A DNA stretch of 64,000 nucleotides from Luteimonas suaedae (GCF_008312895.1 NZ_VSSP01000002.1:372001-436000); one strand, 5' to 3'. Positions 49,349 to 60,952 are shown, counted from the first letter of the stretch. Program-made: numbers and translations. The notes: generated by a model not told the origin, from the letters alone.

Positions 49349-51856
49349 TCACGGCGTTTCGTCGGGCTGGGTGTCGTGGATGGTCAGGCCGGCCAGCGAC
49401 TGCGCCGGCGGCGGGAACAGGAAACTCGCCAGGTAGCCCACCACGATACAGACCAGGATCGAGATCGCGAGATAGAAATAGGAGTGCACCAGGTCGATCG
49501 ACCAGGCCGCCAGGGTCAGCAGGATGGCGCTGGCGATGCCGATCGCCACGCCGGGCGCATTGGCGCGGCGGGTGAACATGCCCAGCGTGTAGGCGCCGGC
49601 GAAGCCGCCGCCGAGCAGGCCGAACAGCTCGATCGAGACGTCGAACAGCGAATGGATGTCCAGCCGCGACAGCAGCAACGCCAGGCCGATGCCCACCAGC
49701 CCCACCAGCACGCCGACGATCTCCGCGAAGCGCACGCTCGCCTTCTGCGTCGGGTGCTTCGCCAACCGCTCGTAGAAGTCCACCGACGCCAGGGTCGAGA
49801 CGCTGTTGATGATGCTCGACAGCGTCGACATGGCCGCGGCGAAGATGCCGGCGACGATCAGCCCGGTCACGCCCATCGGCAGTTCGGCGGCGATGAACAG
49901 CGGAAACGTCGCGTCGATCGGCAGCAGCGGATCCATGCGCTCGGGATGCGACTTGTAGTAGACGTACAGCGCGGTGCCGATGCCGTAGAACAGGCAGCCG
50001 CCGGGGATCATCATCGCCGCAAACATCCACACCGAGCGTCCGGCCTCGCGGCCGGACTTGGTCGACAGCACGCGCTGCATCAGCACCTGGTCCTTGGGGA
50101 AGGTCAGCACCACGTCGAACAGCACCAGGAACAGGAAACCCCACACCGTCGCCTGGGTCAGGTCGAAGCTGAAATCCAGCAGCTTCATCTTGTCCTCGGC
50201 CATCGCCGTGGCCATGAACTCCGGCACGCCGCCGTTGATGTTCAGCAGGATGAAGCCAATCGCGAACAGCGCGCCGCCGAACATCACGAACACCTGCACG
50301 AAGTCCGTCCAGACCACCGCCTTCATGCCGCCAAGCGTGGTGTAGAGGATGGTGAAGCCGCCCATGATCAGCACGCTCCAGACCACGTCGATGCCGGTGA
50401 TGGTGGCGATTGCCAGCGACGGCAGGAACAGGATCACGCTCATGCGGCTGCCGATCTGCACCAGGATGCACAGGGCGCTGGCGATCATGCGGATCGCCGG
50501 ATGGAAGCGCGTTTCCAGGTAAGTGAACACCGACATCAGGTCCAGCCGCCGCAGCAGCGGCACGATCCACACCGCCACGAACATCAGCCCGAACACCGCG
50601 AGCAGGTTGTTGGTCAGGTATTGCCAGTTGCTCTCGAACGCCTTGGCCGGAATGGCGATGAAGCTGATCGAGCTGACATTGGTGGCGTACAGGCTCACGC
50701 CCGCCACCCAGAACGGGATCGAGCGACCGCCGACGAAGAAGTCCGCGGTGGAGGCATGGCGGTCGCGCGCGTAGAAGAACACGCCGATGCCGACCATCGC
50801 CGCCAAGTAGAACGCCATGACGATCCAGTCGAGCCAGCGCAGCAGCAGCCGGCCGGACTCGATCTCCGACGCCGCCAGTCGCGTGGTGCCAGCGGCGGCC
50901 TCGCTCCACAGCAGGCCGTTGTTCCAGGCCGTCGCCGCGCGCACGTCCCCGACCCCGCCCCCCGGCGGGGCCGTCCAGGCGCCGGTGATGGCGTGATAGC
51001 TCATGATCGCGGACGCGTCGCCAGCGTCGACGACGAACAGCAGGTGCGCCTGGCCGAGCGCTCGCCCGGCGCCTGCCAGAATCCGGCCCGGCGCGTCGCC
51101 GAGCGTTTCCCAGCCGGCGTCCGGCGACCAGCGCAGCATCCGGTCGGGGCCGCCGTCATGCGCATGCGCGGCGGCGAGGTAGCTCGCCGTCGCGGTGGCG
51201 ACCAGCGCCCGCGGCGTGCCGCCGCCGGGCCATCCATCGCGGACGCGCCAATCGCCTGCGCCGGCCGCGAGCGTCAACAGCCGCGGCGCGCCCGCCTCGT
51301 CCACACCCGCCAGCTGCAGCGCGCCGCCGCGTGCGGCGCCTCTCGCCTGCGACAGCGTCATCGGCAGTCCGGGCAAGGCGTGCGATGCCAGCGTGCCGCC
51401 TTCGAGCGTCAGACGCAGCGCCCGATCGACCTGCCGAGGCGCGGCGCGCGGCGCGAGCAGCAGGAACGCCATGCCGTCCTGCGCACCGACGCCGCCGGCG
51501 ACGACGGTGCCGTCGGGCGGACGCCACGACGTGCGTCGCCACTGCCCGTCCTGCAGCAGCCGGGCTTCGCCGTCGGCCAGCGCGACCGGCGTTCCCGTCA
51601 CGGCGACCAGTACCTCCGGCGCCGGCGCATCCGCCGGCCACGCGGCCACGGTGCTGGTCCGCAGCGTGGACAGGCTCTCCGCCGCCGCCGCGACATTCGC
51701 CAGCGCCAGCAGCGCGATCGCGACCAGCAGCCGCACCGCATGCCGCGCCCGACGGCCTGCGCCGTGGGGCGTGTCCGGAATCGTCGGACTGAGGGCGCCG
51801 CGACGGCGCGCGCGATGACCGGCAGGCGACGGCGGCAAGGCCTCAGCGCGCGGCAT
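49349..51856 (-). CDS. Sodium:solute symporter with N-terminal periplasmic propeller-like domain
   Basis: Residues about 330-835 are an SSS-family transporter: LLLRWLDWIVMAFYLAAMVG starts the first helix, ADFFVGGRSIPFWVAGVSLY is the family hallmark, then GGFTILYTTLGGMKAVVWTDF and GIFAAAMSTLSSIINSVSTL. Before it lies about 280 residues of repeated strands without helices, exported by a signal (LLVAIALLALANVAAAA). This resembles the kelch/propeller extension seen in some sialic-acid-type symporters. ATG 51856 overlaps the citE-like stop, but GTG 51736 would place the signal at the very N-terminus and may be the real start. The solute is unknown. Confidence 0.85.
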   Translation of the reverse strand: MPRAEALPPSPAGHRARRRGALSPTIPDTPHGAGRRARHAVRLLVAIALLALANVAAAAESLSTLRTSTVAAWPADAPAPEVLVAVTGTPVALADGEARLLQDGQWRRTSWRPPDGTVVAGGVGAQDGMAFLLLAPRAAPRQVDRALRLTLEGGTLASHALPGLPMTLSQARGAARGGALQLAGVDEAGAPRLLTLAAGAGDWRVRDGWPGGGTPRALVATATASYLAAAHAHDGGPDRMLRWSPDAGWETLGDAPGRILAGAGRALGQAHLLFVVDAGDASAIMSYHAITGAWTAPPGGGVGDVRAATAWNNGLLWSEAAAGTTRLAASEIESGRLLLRWLDWIVMAFYLAAMVGIGVFFYARDRHASTADFFVGGRSIPFWVAGVSLYATNVSSISFIAIPAKAFESNWQYLTNNLLAVFGLMFVAVWIVPLLRRLDLMSVFTYLETRFHPAIRMIASALCILVQIGSRMSVILFLPSLAIATITGIDVVWSVLIMGGFTILYTTLGGMKAVVWTDFVQVFVMFGGALFAIGFILLNINGGVPEFMATAMAEDKMKLLDFSFDLTQATVWGFLFLVLFDVVLTFPKDQVLMQRVLSTKSGREAGRSVWMFAAMMIPGGCLFYGIGTALYVYYKSHPERMDPLLPIDATFPLFIAAELPMGVTGLIVAGIFAAAMSTLSSIINSVSTLASVDFYERLAKHPTQKASVRFAEIVGVLVGLVGIGLALLLSRLDIHSLFDVSIELFGLLGGGFAGAYTLGMFTRRANAPGVAIGIASAILLTLAAWSIDLVHSYFYLAISILVCIVVGYLASFLFPPPAQSLAGLTIHDTQPDETP

Positions 51857-52718
51857 CGTGCCCGCCGGCTCCGGCGGCCTCGGCGAGAATCGCCTGCGCG
51901 CGCCTGAGGAACGGCAGGTCGATCATCTTGCCGTCGACGACGAAGGCGCCGCGGCCTTCGTCCGCCGCCTGCGCCGCCGCGGCCACGATCCGGCGCGCCT
52001 GCGCCAGGTCCGGCTCCGCGGCGCGGAAGATCTCGTTCGCCCAGGCCACCTGCCGCGGGTGCACGCAGCTCTTGCCACGGTAGCCCAGCCGCCGCGCGAG
52101 TTCGGCCTCGGCACGGAACCCGGCCTCGTCATCGAGCAGCGGATAGGCGCTGTCGCAGACGAACCGGCCGCTCTCGGCGGCCGCCACCCGCAGCGCGAAC
52201 AGCGCGGCGTGCACGTTGTCGGCGCTGCGCCGCTCGATCCCGTGCGGCTCGAACAGGTCGCCGAGCCCCAGTTGCAGCCCCGCCACGCGCGGATGCGCGT
52301 CCGCGATCGCGGACGCCTGCCGCAGCGCCCGCGCGCTTTCGATGTTGACCAGCAATCCGATCGGCGACTGCACGCCGTTGCGGCGCTCGGCCTCCTCCAA
52401 CGCCGCTGCCGCCTGCCGTACCTCGTCGGCGCTTTCCGCCTTGGGCAGGTTCAGCAACGCCACGCCCGGACGCGCGAACGCGTCGAGATCGGCGGAGAAA
52501 TGCGGCGACGCCAGCGCGTTGACGCGCACGATCACCAGCTTCCGCGAGCGCGCCACCGCCCCGGAACCGAGGAAATCGGCGATCTGCGCGCGCGCCTGCG
52601 CCTTGGCCGCCTCCGGCACCGAATCCTCGACGTCGAACGACACCGCATCCGCGTCCCCGGCGAACGCCTTGGCGAACAACTCCGCCCGCGAGCCCGGCAC
52701 GAACAGCTTGCTACGCAT
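51843..52718 (-). CDS. HpcH/HpaI aldolase / CitE-like lyase
   Basis: The 291-residue (beta/alpha)8 lyase of the citrate lyase beta-subunit group shows SKLFVPGSRAELFAKAFAGD, FDVEDSVPEAAKAQARAQIA, LVIVRVNALAS, LVNIESARALRQASAIADAH, GLGDLF and GYRGKSCVHPRQV, with Arg and Glu/Asp ligands for Mg2+ and acyl-CoA. Such proteins cleave malyl-, citramalyl- or similar CoA thioesters. It overlaps the symporter gene, suggesting that the imported solute is metabolised through this enzyme. The gap upstream (52741-53007) shows no gene. Confidence 0.88.
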   Translation of the reverse strand: MRSKLFVPGSRAELFAKAFAGDADAVSFDVEDSVPEAAKAQARAQIADFLGSGAVARSRKLVIVRVNALASPHFSADLDAFARPGVALLNLPKAESADEVRQAAAALEEAERRNGVQSPIGLLVNIESARALRQASAIADAHPRVAGLQLGLGDLFEPHGIERRSADNVHAALFALRVAAAESGRFVCDSAYPLLDDEAGFRAEAELARRLGYRGKSCVHPRQVAWANEIFRAAEPDLAQARRIVAAAAQAADEGRGAFVVDGKMIDLPFLRRAQAILAEAAGAGGHDAAR

Positions 52719-53007
52719 GGTGCGGCCCCTTCATGGCGCGCAGTGTGCGGGAACGGAACGCGATAAAAAATCGCTTCGCCCATTTTCAAACGTCACTTTT
52801 TCTTCCGTGCCGTTTGCGCGCAGCGCGCGCGCCGGAAGACCGTCCCGACGCCGCGATCGGTCCGCGGATGCTGCGCCACAGCCGTGGGCGTTCGCCGCAG
52901 CGGCAGGCGAAAGTCATCGGAGCCGGCCCGGGCGGCACCGGGTAGCCGAAACGCGAACGGCGCCGCCTGAAGGCCGCGCCGTTGCCGGGAATCCCACCGA
53001 TCGCCGG

Positions 53008-53082
53008 TGGTGGGCGGTACAGGGTTCGAACCTGTGACCCCTACCATGTCAAGGTAGTGCTCTACCGCTGAGCTAACCGCCC
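53008..53082 (-). tRNA. tRNA-Val (GAC)
   Basis: The minus strand gives a 75-nt cloverleaf: acceptor GGGCGGT/ACCGCCC, D-arm TAGCTCAGCGGTAGAGCA, anticodon stem CTACC closing loop TTGACAT (anticodon GAC), T-arm CAGGTTCGAACCCTG and an encoded CCA. It reads GTC (and GTT) codons. Confidence 0.96.
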
Positions 53083-53116
53083 GGATGCCTGCGCAGAGGG
53101 CCGCGCAGGGCCGCGA

Positions 53117-53145
53117 ATTCTACCCCGGCGCCCCGCCCGCCACAA
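53117..53145 (-). promoter_or_regulatory. Promoter of tRNA-Val
   Basis: On the minus strand TTGTGG (53145-53140) and TAGAAT (53122-53117) are separated by exactly 17 bp. Transcription would start near 53110, about 28 nt before the mature tRNA. Confidence 0.7.
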
Positions 53146-53163
53146 CCGGCGCCCATTCCTGAC

Positions 53164-53291
53164 GTAGGAGCGCGCCACGCGCGCGATGCCGGCGCCGTAT
53201 GACGTGCGGGGTGGCTTCGGACAGGTTGTGGCCACCGACGCCATGCGGGCCGGCCGACGGCGCCGGCATCGCGCGCATGGCGCGCTCCTAC
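53164..53291. repeat. GTAG-headed element, copy 7 (family A, short variant)
   Basis: A 128-bp variant with the standard heads and a centre related to copy 6 (GGCTTCGGACA). It lies 16 bp after the uvrB stop, so the two do not overlap. It fills the spacer between uvrB and the tRNA-Val promoter. Confidence 0.82.
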
Positions 53292-53307
53292 GAGGGCCCG
53301 GACCAAT

Positions 53308-55341
<2,034 letters not shown>

Positions 55342-55622
55342 GTGGGGGAAGATGGTCGGGGGCGGACAAACGATCAGTCTAGACCCTCGCGGAGATGGGG
55401 GCATGACCGCGGCCGGACAACTCGTCGACCAGAGGACCGGTGGCAGGATGCGCTTCCCACGCGCGGTGGCGCGTCGGCTTGATGGCTCGCGGTGTATCGC
55501 CGCAATGTCCGGCACCTACGACCAGTTCGGGATTTTTCCTACGCCGACGCCCGGAATCGCCGATACCGCCCAAGCCCCGCCATCCAGCACTCTGCGGCCT
55601 CCACCCCGGCAGGAAGCCAACC

Positions 55623-56144
55623 ATGACCCGCAAGGACGCAGGATTCACCCTGATCGAGGCGATGACTGTGCTGGCCGTCATCGCCGTCACCCTCACATTG
55701 GGACTCCCCGCCTTCGGCGAGGTGCTGCAGCGGCACCGCATCAGCACCACGATGCACCTGATCAGCGCTGACCTGGCAATGGCGCGCGGCAGCGCCGTCA
55801 TGCGCAGCGAAGAGATCGTAATCTGCCCCCGGACAGCCGACCGGCACTGTCAAGATGGGCATGACTGGGCGTCCGGATGGCTGGTCTTCCGTGACCCGGA
55901 TGGCAACCGTCAGCCCGACGCATCCAGCGACATTCTTCGCTCCAGCGACGCCCCCCTCGGCAAAGACCTCGATCTGCACGCCACCCGCAAGTTCCTCCGC
56001 TACCAGCGCGATGGGCGTAGCGCCGGCACGCCGCTCAGCGTGAAGATTTGCCGCCGGGACACGCTCGCCGGCAAGGTCGTGGTGAGCAACCTGGGGCGAA
56101 TCCGCAGCGAGCGCCCGAATCGGCCGACACCTTGCTTTGGCTGA
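55623..56144 (+). CDS. Lone FimT/GspH-type pseudopilin
   Basis: The 173-residue protein has a short type III leader, MTRKDAG cut before FTLIEAMTVLAVIAVTLTLG, with the conserved Glu at +5. This is followed by a globular domain with LISADLAMARGSAVMRSEEI and four cysteines (ICPRTADRHC; KICRR; PTPCFG). It would be processed by PilD and enter the pilus or a secretion pseudopilus as a minor subunit. AGGAAG precedes ATG 55623. It sits outside the minor-pilin operon, separated from it by tRNA-Asn and on the opposite strand. The 281-bp gap to uvrB shows no further gene. Confidence 0.82.
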   Translation: MTRKDAGFTLIEAMTVLAVIAVTLTLGLPAFGEVLQRHRISTTMHLISADLAMARGSAVMRSEEIVICPRTADRHCQDGHDWASGWLVFRDPDGNRQPDASSDILRSSDAPLGKDLDLHATRKFLRYQRDGRSAGTPLSVKICRRDTLAGKVVVSNLGRIRSERPNRPTPCFG

Positions 56145-56241
56145 CGCCTCGAGTCGGCCGGTTCTCCTGCCCCTAGCGATCTCTCAGAATGGCCCGCGGG
56201 AACATGAACCGACCGCCAGCCATCCGTGGGCGGCCGTGACC

Positions 56242-56269
56242 TTGACCCCAGCCCGCAGGCCATTAAAAT
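56242..56269 (+). promoter_or_regulatory. Promoter of tRNA-Asn
   Basis: TTGACC (56242-56247) and TAAAAT (56264-56269) are separated by 16 bp and lie 10 bp before the tRNA 5' end. Confidence 0.75.
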
Positions 56270-56279
56270 GACTGTCCCC

Positions 56280-56356
56280 GCCCGAATAGCTCAGCTGGTT
56301 AGAGCACTTGACTGTTAATCAGGGGGTCGTTGGTTCGAGTCCAACTTCGGGCGCCA
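56280..56356 (+). tRNA. tRNA-Asn (GTT)
   Basis: A 77-nt cloverleaf: acceptor GCCCGAA/TTCGGGC, D-arm TAGCTCAGCTGGTTAGAGCA, anticodon stem CTTGA closing loop CTGTTAA (anticodon GTT), T-arm GTTGGTTCGAGTCCAAC and an encoded GCCA end. It reads AAC and AAT. Confidence 0.96.
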
Positions 56357-56363
56357 AACAAGC

Positions 56364-56395
56364 AAAAAAGCCGCGGATCGCTCCGCGGCTTTTTT
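56364..56395. terminator. Bidirectional terminator between tRNA-Asn and pilE
   Basis: Six A, GCCGCGG, loop ATCGCT, CCGCGGC and six T form a symmetrical stem with T tracts on both strands. It ends the tRNA-Asn transcript on the plus strand and pilE on the minus strand, whose stop is 17 bp away. Confidence 0.85.
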
Positions 56396-56412
56396 GTGCG
56401 TCTGCGTCTGCG

Positions 56413-56868
56413 TCAACCACCGGTCCCGAATTGGCATTCGCCATTGTTTTCGCTGCCGCCGCCATGCGTCTTGATGCCGGCCTGATCGATCGATAGCGCG
56501 CCACACTTGTCATCTGCCTGGCGCGTTCCTTCAACAGGAGTGGCAGTGATCGTGTACTCGTCCTGGTCCACGCCTGCAAGCTCAAGGCCGTAGAACGCGA
56601 CCCCACCTTCCCTCGGAGAAAAATCGACGGGAAGGTCGAATCCCACATAGGTGTTGTTGACCGTGTGAAAACGCTCGGCAAGCTGTGCGTATTCGATCAA
56701 ATCCGCCTTGGCCTGGGCGCGCCGGGTTTTCTGCACGTGCTGCTGGTACGCCGGATAGCTGATCGCCGCCAGTACCGCGATGATCGCCACGACGATCATC
56801 AACTCGATCAACGTGAAACCGACCGGCCGTCCTCTCGTCAAGCCGGAAGGCACACCTTTACTGTTCAT
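56413..56868 (-). CDS. pilE: Type IV pilin protein PilE (minor pilin)
   Basis: The 151-residue pilin has leader MNSKGVPSGLTRGRPVG cut before FTLIELMIVVAIIAVLAAIS with Glu at +5. The globular part has HVQKTRRAQAKADLIEYAQL and a C-terminal disulfide pair (KCGALSI ... GECQFG). It is the last gene of the minor pilin operon, a usual place in Xanthomonads, and primes or caps the pilus rather than being the major subunit. The frame is open to 57087, but the leader fixes ATG 56868. The region before it resembles the 3' end of pilY1. Confidence 0.9.
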   Translation of the reverse strand: MNSKGVPSGLTRGRPVGFTLIELMIVVAIIAVLAAISYPAYQQHVQKTRRAQAKADLIEYAQLAERFHTVNNTYVGFDLPVDFSPREGGVAFYGLELAGVDQDEYTITATPVEGTRQADDKCGALSIDQAGIKTHGGGSENNGECQFGTGG

Positions 56869-56999
56869 AGCGATCGAACTCACGTTCGTCCCCTCGTCGG
56901 ATTTTTGCCGCCAGGGATGGCGTCCACACGCCCGCAGCAGGTACAAGGCCGGCGCACCAGCGACCTGGCTCGAGAAGTTACCTGCTTGCAATCGTGCAA

Positions 57000-59900
57000 T
57001 CACTGGATTTGTCTCCATGACTGACGCCCACAAGCACGAGGCAAGACCAGGGGTGGCGCGCCTGCAACTTGCACCACCATCGAACATTGGGCTGCAAGCG
57101 CATCTTTCAGGTCATCCTCGGTCGCTGAATCATCGAGCGGGGAAACCCGCGCGGTTGAGAGCACAGCGACATCCTTGACCGGCGCAGTGCTATCCGTCTT
57201 GAGCCCGAGTGCGCCCGTAGCCCCGGAGGGTGAATCGCCGGTTACGGATCCGATCCGCACGTCCTGCAATGCCGCGGCACCGCTCAAGGCATTCAATCCG
57301 TAGAGCCAGTTACTGCCATTGGTCGTACACTCTCCGGCACTTGCATTCGGATCGTAAGTTGGCATGAAGACAACACCCTGCTCGATACGTGGATATCCTA
57401 CGAATCGCTCTCCCGCCGGCAGATCCAGATACCATCCCGATCTGAGGCCGATCATCCGGTTGGAGCTTGTAGTACGCACCTCATACATCTCGCCTTCCAG
57501 TCTCTGCTCGACCGTCGCCGTAATTGTCTGCTGAAGCAGATCGCCCCGTGTCAATGGAGCAGCCGGCTCTCCAGTACCGACATCGAGTACCGCATACAGC
57601 GACTGCATGGTCGCGTCGTCCTGGTCGCCATCGAACGAGAAGCTACCCGTTCCAAAGTAGATCATGACACCTCCGCGCGGTCCTGCTGCAGCAGTAAGCC
57701 CGCCCACGATTGGCTGGCGGGTGCCGCTTTCCGGGCCAGTTACGTAGCGAAACGTCGTGAACAAGGGTACGGCCTGATCGCTCGGCGATTCACTCCGCAG
57801 ATCGAATTTCCAGATCGCCCCTTTCTGGTCAGCAGCGTAGACCGTATCCGCGAAGCCGTCACGGACCTGCAAGTTGAGGTTGCCGCTATCGAGCGGGTTT
57901 GGCCCCCATCGATCCAGGACAAGCACATTTCCCAAACCGTTCCTGCCGTCGGGCGCTCCGCTCTCGACCGCTTCAACCATCGTAACTTCTGGATTTCCGC
58001 TGTCCGTGATGTCGACGACGAATAGCACCGCCCGACCGTTCACGCTGTTGTAGCCGTTCCCGAAGATCGCCTTCCACCGCACCGGACCGCTTCCATGGCC
58101 TGTCCGAACAGGAACGATCACCGGCTTGCCGAGCACATATCCGATGTTGTTGGCAATGCTGGCATCCTGCACCTGATCGTTGACTTCCCACAGGACGTCG
58201 TTTTGATCAAAGCCTCCCGGGTTCGACACATTGAGCGCAAATACGCCGCGACCGCCAGCGCCCGCCGTCCCGACCAGAACGGTTTCCCAATTGCCGTCGT
58301 AATAAGCATCCGATACCGAGATCGGACCATCCACGTAATAGCGATGTTGAAAAACCTGCGCATCCCTGTCTTCAACGCGATACGGGAACAGCAAATTACC
58401 CATATGGCCGACGGCCGTCGCGGGAATATAGGCAAACTCTTGCCTACCTGTATCCCCATTAAAGGCATGAAGCATGCCGTCGTTGGCCCCGACGTAAACC
58501 ATCGGATCTCGCCCAGTCTTATAGTCGGCGCCTGTGCGCGCCAGGTAATCGTTGTAAGCCGCGCCACCATAAGGTGCCGGCAAACTACGGTAGCCATAAT
58601 CATCCTTTGGCGCGCTCACCACGGGAGACGAATTGATGATATCGCCGAGTACAGTCTCGCGATCGCGGAGCTTCTTCGTTCCTCCAAACCGCGCCTCAAG
58701 ACTATCGTCGCCCAGCAGGTACGACACTGCCTCTTCTTCGGTCACACCCAGTGCGTCCACCAGATCGGGAGTACACCGTGCCAAGGCGTTATTGCATAGC
58801 GCCTCGAAGGGCCGGCCGGCCAGATTAGACGCGTTGAATCTGCGCACGTTCGGCACGACACCACTGGCAGGCATTTCGGCGAACCAAGTCTGATTGGCGC
58901 GGGCAGTCGGTCCGGGCATCCGATTGCTCGCTTCCCAGAGGCTCGTAAACGTAACGTCTCGCGTGGTCGGGTCTATGGATGCGCGCGACGCGTGTAACTT
59001 TCCGTACCAGTCGGTTCCATCGTTATCAACGCCGTAGCTCGGCTCCACCACCAATGAATTCGCATTGATACGGGCACCAGTCAAGGCAATGCTGCCAGAG
59101 GCCCCTTCCGGAGAGATGACCGCATTCAGAACCTGTTCGATGGCCTTGGCAATATCATCCGGCTTGCGCGCGTTGTAGAACGCACCACGTGCATTGATCG
59201 TCCCATGCCAGATATCGTCGATCGCGGAAGGATGCCGGTCAAAGAAAGCGGTCGGCCATGCTGGAATGTTCGTGTAAGGATCCCTGGTGGCAGGTTCGTT
59301 CACGTCATACTGCAAACCGCGGCCGTTCAGGGTAATCCCATAGAAATTCATGTGGGGATCGGTCTGGCAGTCCAGCCTGGGATCCGGATTCGGATCACTG
59401 CATTGCTTCGACACCGGCACTTTTCCGCGGGGAAGATCCGTCGGCCCAAGACGCTGAGTGTAATAATGCGCGGCGATATCGGCCATCGTTCCAGACATCC
59501 TGTCTCCGAAGACCGTATGTACGAAGGGCACAGCGCCGGTGCCATCGACATTGGCCGTAACCGAAGTCGTCGAGTTGTTGCTGAAGCCATCGGTAAACAA
59601 CATGCCGTAGTTCTTCTGGCAGGCCAGTCGAATCGGCTGGGCACCACCCGCCTCCCGCCCCCGCTTGAACTGCTCGCCCATGTGCGCCACCGCTTCCTTG
59701 TTCGGGGTGCCGCCGCTCCCACGCAATGCGAAGATACTGTCGAACAGGAGCTTGCGGTCGCCAGTGGCGCTCCTATCCGTCATGTCCCTCATCACGACAT
59801 TAACGCGATTGTTGATGGTGAAATAGCCGACTCGTATGGCATCACGGGACTTTCCGAATGCCAGGCTGATACCTCCCCGGGTCGCCGCATGGCGCTTTCG

Positions 59901-60938
59901 GTAATAACTGAACCAGTTGGCGAAATTCTTGATGGCCGCGTCGTAGGCACCTGCGACGAAATTTGCAGAACGAATCTCGAACCGGGCAAGCGCCCGACCG
60001 TCTGGTGTTTGCGCACCGTCGACCTGCGGCGTCGCACTGTATCCGATGCTGGCTGCGACGGCTGCAGCCCTGGATTCCAGAACGTAGAATGTGGCTGGAT
60101 AGTAGCGAATGGCGACGCGGCAACGAGAACGTCCATCATTGCCCGTTATTCTTCTGTTGGCCTGGGCAGTCGACCATCCCCCTGACAGTGGGTCTTCCCA
60201 GGATCTTTCGATTGCGCCACCGTTATCGCAACCACGGGACCGATAGACGGCTCCAGCGGGCACAACCATGCCCTGGTGGAACACGAACACGCCATTATCG
60301 ACGTCGTATCTGAAATCATTGGTTAGGTCGAGACGGGTGGTGCCACGCTTCGGATCGGCTGGCGCAGAGGTCGCAATGACCTGCCCCGTCGTATCATCGA
60401 TTCCAGCCACTCCTTGCAGGGGGCTGCCATCGGACTCGATCCACGGATCGTAGATCGTCAACGGGTCGAAATAAGCCAGATTGACATCCGGTGAGCGCGC
60501 CCAACCGTACACAGGGGTCGGGGGGATGGCGAAGTGATCGTTGACGTTGTCTACGTTTGCCTTGCCGTCGGCGCCGCCGCCAAAAGGAAACAGATAGACG
60601 TACTTCTTCCATCTGTCGTTGTTAGACCCGCCTGCCCGATTGAAGTTGAGCGTCCCGGCACTTGCCGCATCGTTCTGGTTGAGGCCGATGAACGTATCGC
60701 GTCCCGCATCCCACCAAGCCGCGCCATCATTGGTTGGCAACAGAGTTTCGAAATCCATCGAACCGGAATCGTCGACCGCCATGATCAGTGCCGGCGGCGT
60801 GCTGTTGACCACGTTCAGTGGTGCCTGCGCGAGGGTACCGACCGCCTGCGCCGCAAACACCGAATACAGGAAATAGCCTACGACACCTGCGGTTGCCAGC
60901 GCGGCGAACGAGATCAGCTTGAAGCGGCGGGAAGCCAT
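57000..60938 (-). CDS. pilY1: Type IV pilus tip adhesin/assembly protein PilY1
   Basis: The 1312-residue protein has an N-terminal hydrophobic export segment (about 8-32), a von Willebrand A-like part with MIDAS motif DDSGS (D56, S58, S60), and then a C-terminal PilC/PilY1 beta-propeller (VYVGANDGMLHAFNGDTGRQ, about 812-831; VLVGTAGAGGRGVFALNVS). It is at the pilus tip, where it promotes extension, adhesion and surface sensing. AAGGAA precedes ATG 60938. The DNA here is visibly poorer in GC than its surroundings. The C-terminus (RACGRQSWRQIQ) is repeated in the pilE leader region. Confidence 0.93.
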   Translation of the reverse strand: MASRRFKLISFAALATAGVVGYFLYSVFAAQAVGTLAQAPLNVVNSTPPALIMAVDDSGSMDFETLLPTNDGAAWWDAGRDTFIGLNQNDAASAGTLNFNRAGGSNNDRWKKYVYLFPFGGGADGKANVDNVNDHFAIPPTPVYGWARSPDVNLAYFDPLTIYDPWIESDGSPLQGVAGIDDTTGQVIATSAPADPKRGTTRLDLTNDFRYDVDNGVFVFHQGMVVPAGAVYRSRGCDNGGAIERSWEDPLSGGWSTAQANRRITGNDGRSRCRVAIRYYPATFYVLESRAAAVAASIGYSATPQVDGAQTPDGRALARFEIRSANFVAGAYDAAIKNFANWFSYYRKRHAATRGGISLAFGKSRDAIRVGYFTINNRVNVVMRDMTDRSATGDRKLLFDSIFALRGSGGTPNKEAVAHMGEQFKRGREAGGAQPIRLACQKNYGMLFTDGFSNNSTTSVTANVDGTGAVPFVHTVFGDRMSGTMADIAAHYYTQRLGPTDLPRGKVPVSKQCSDPNPDPRLDCQTDPHMNFYGITLNGRGLQYDVNEPATRDPYTNIPAWPTAFFDRHPSAIDDIWHGTINARGAFYNARKPDDIAKAIEQVLNAVISPEGASGSIALTGARINANSLVVEPSYGVDNDGTDWYGKLHASRASIDPTTRDVTFTSLWEASNRMPGPTARANQTWFAEMPASGVVPNVRRFNASNLAGRPFEALCNNALARCTPDLVDALGVTEEEAVSYLLGDDSLEARFGGTKKLRDRETVLGDIINSSPVVSAPKDDYGYRSLPAPYGGAAYNDYLARTGADYKTGRDPMVYVGANDGMLHAFNGDTGRQEFAYIPATAVGHMGNLLFPYRVEDRDAQVFQHRYYVDGPISVSDAYYDGNWETVLVGTAGAGGRGVFALNVSNPGGFDQNDVLWEVNDQVQDASIANNIGYVLGKPVIVPVRTGHGSGPVRWKAIFGNGYNSVNGRAVLFVVDITDSGNPEVTMVEAVESGAPDGRNGLGNVLVLDRWGPNPLDSGNLNLQVRDGFADTVYAADQKGAIWKFDLRSESPSDQAVPLFTTFRYVTGPESGTRQPIVGGLTAAAGPRGGVMIYFGTGSFSFDGDQDDATMQSLYAVLDVGTGEPAAPLTRGDLLQQTITATVEQRLEGEMYEVRTTSSNRMIGLRSGWYLDLPAGERFVGYPRIEQGVVFMPTYDPNASAGECTTNGSNWLYGLNALSGAAALQDVRIGSVTGDSPSGATGALGLKTDSTAPVKDVAVLSTARVSPLDDSATEDDLKDALAAQCSMVVQVAGAPPLVLPRACGRQSWRQIQ

Positions 60939-60952
60939 GGTCGCGTTCCTTC

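Noticed and set aside
48797..51907. 1036-codon frame antisense to the LysR and symporter genes
   Set aside because: It crosses two supported genes on the other strand and has no recognisable domain.
56280..56356. tRNA-Asn as the attachment site of an integrated element
   Set aside because: No integrase and no duplicated tRNA 3' end were seen nearby; only the composition change hints at exchange.
56869..57087. Upstream extension of pilE to 57087
   Set aside because: It would put about 70 residues before the prepilin leader and overlap pilY1; the leader at 56868 is the standard length.
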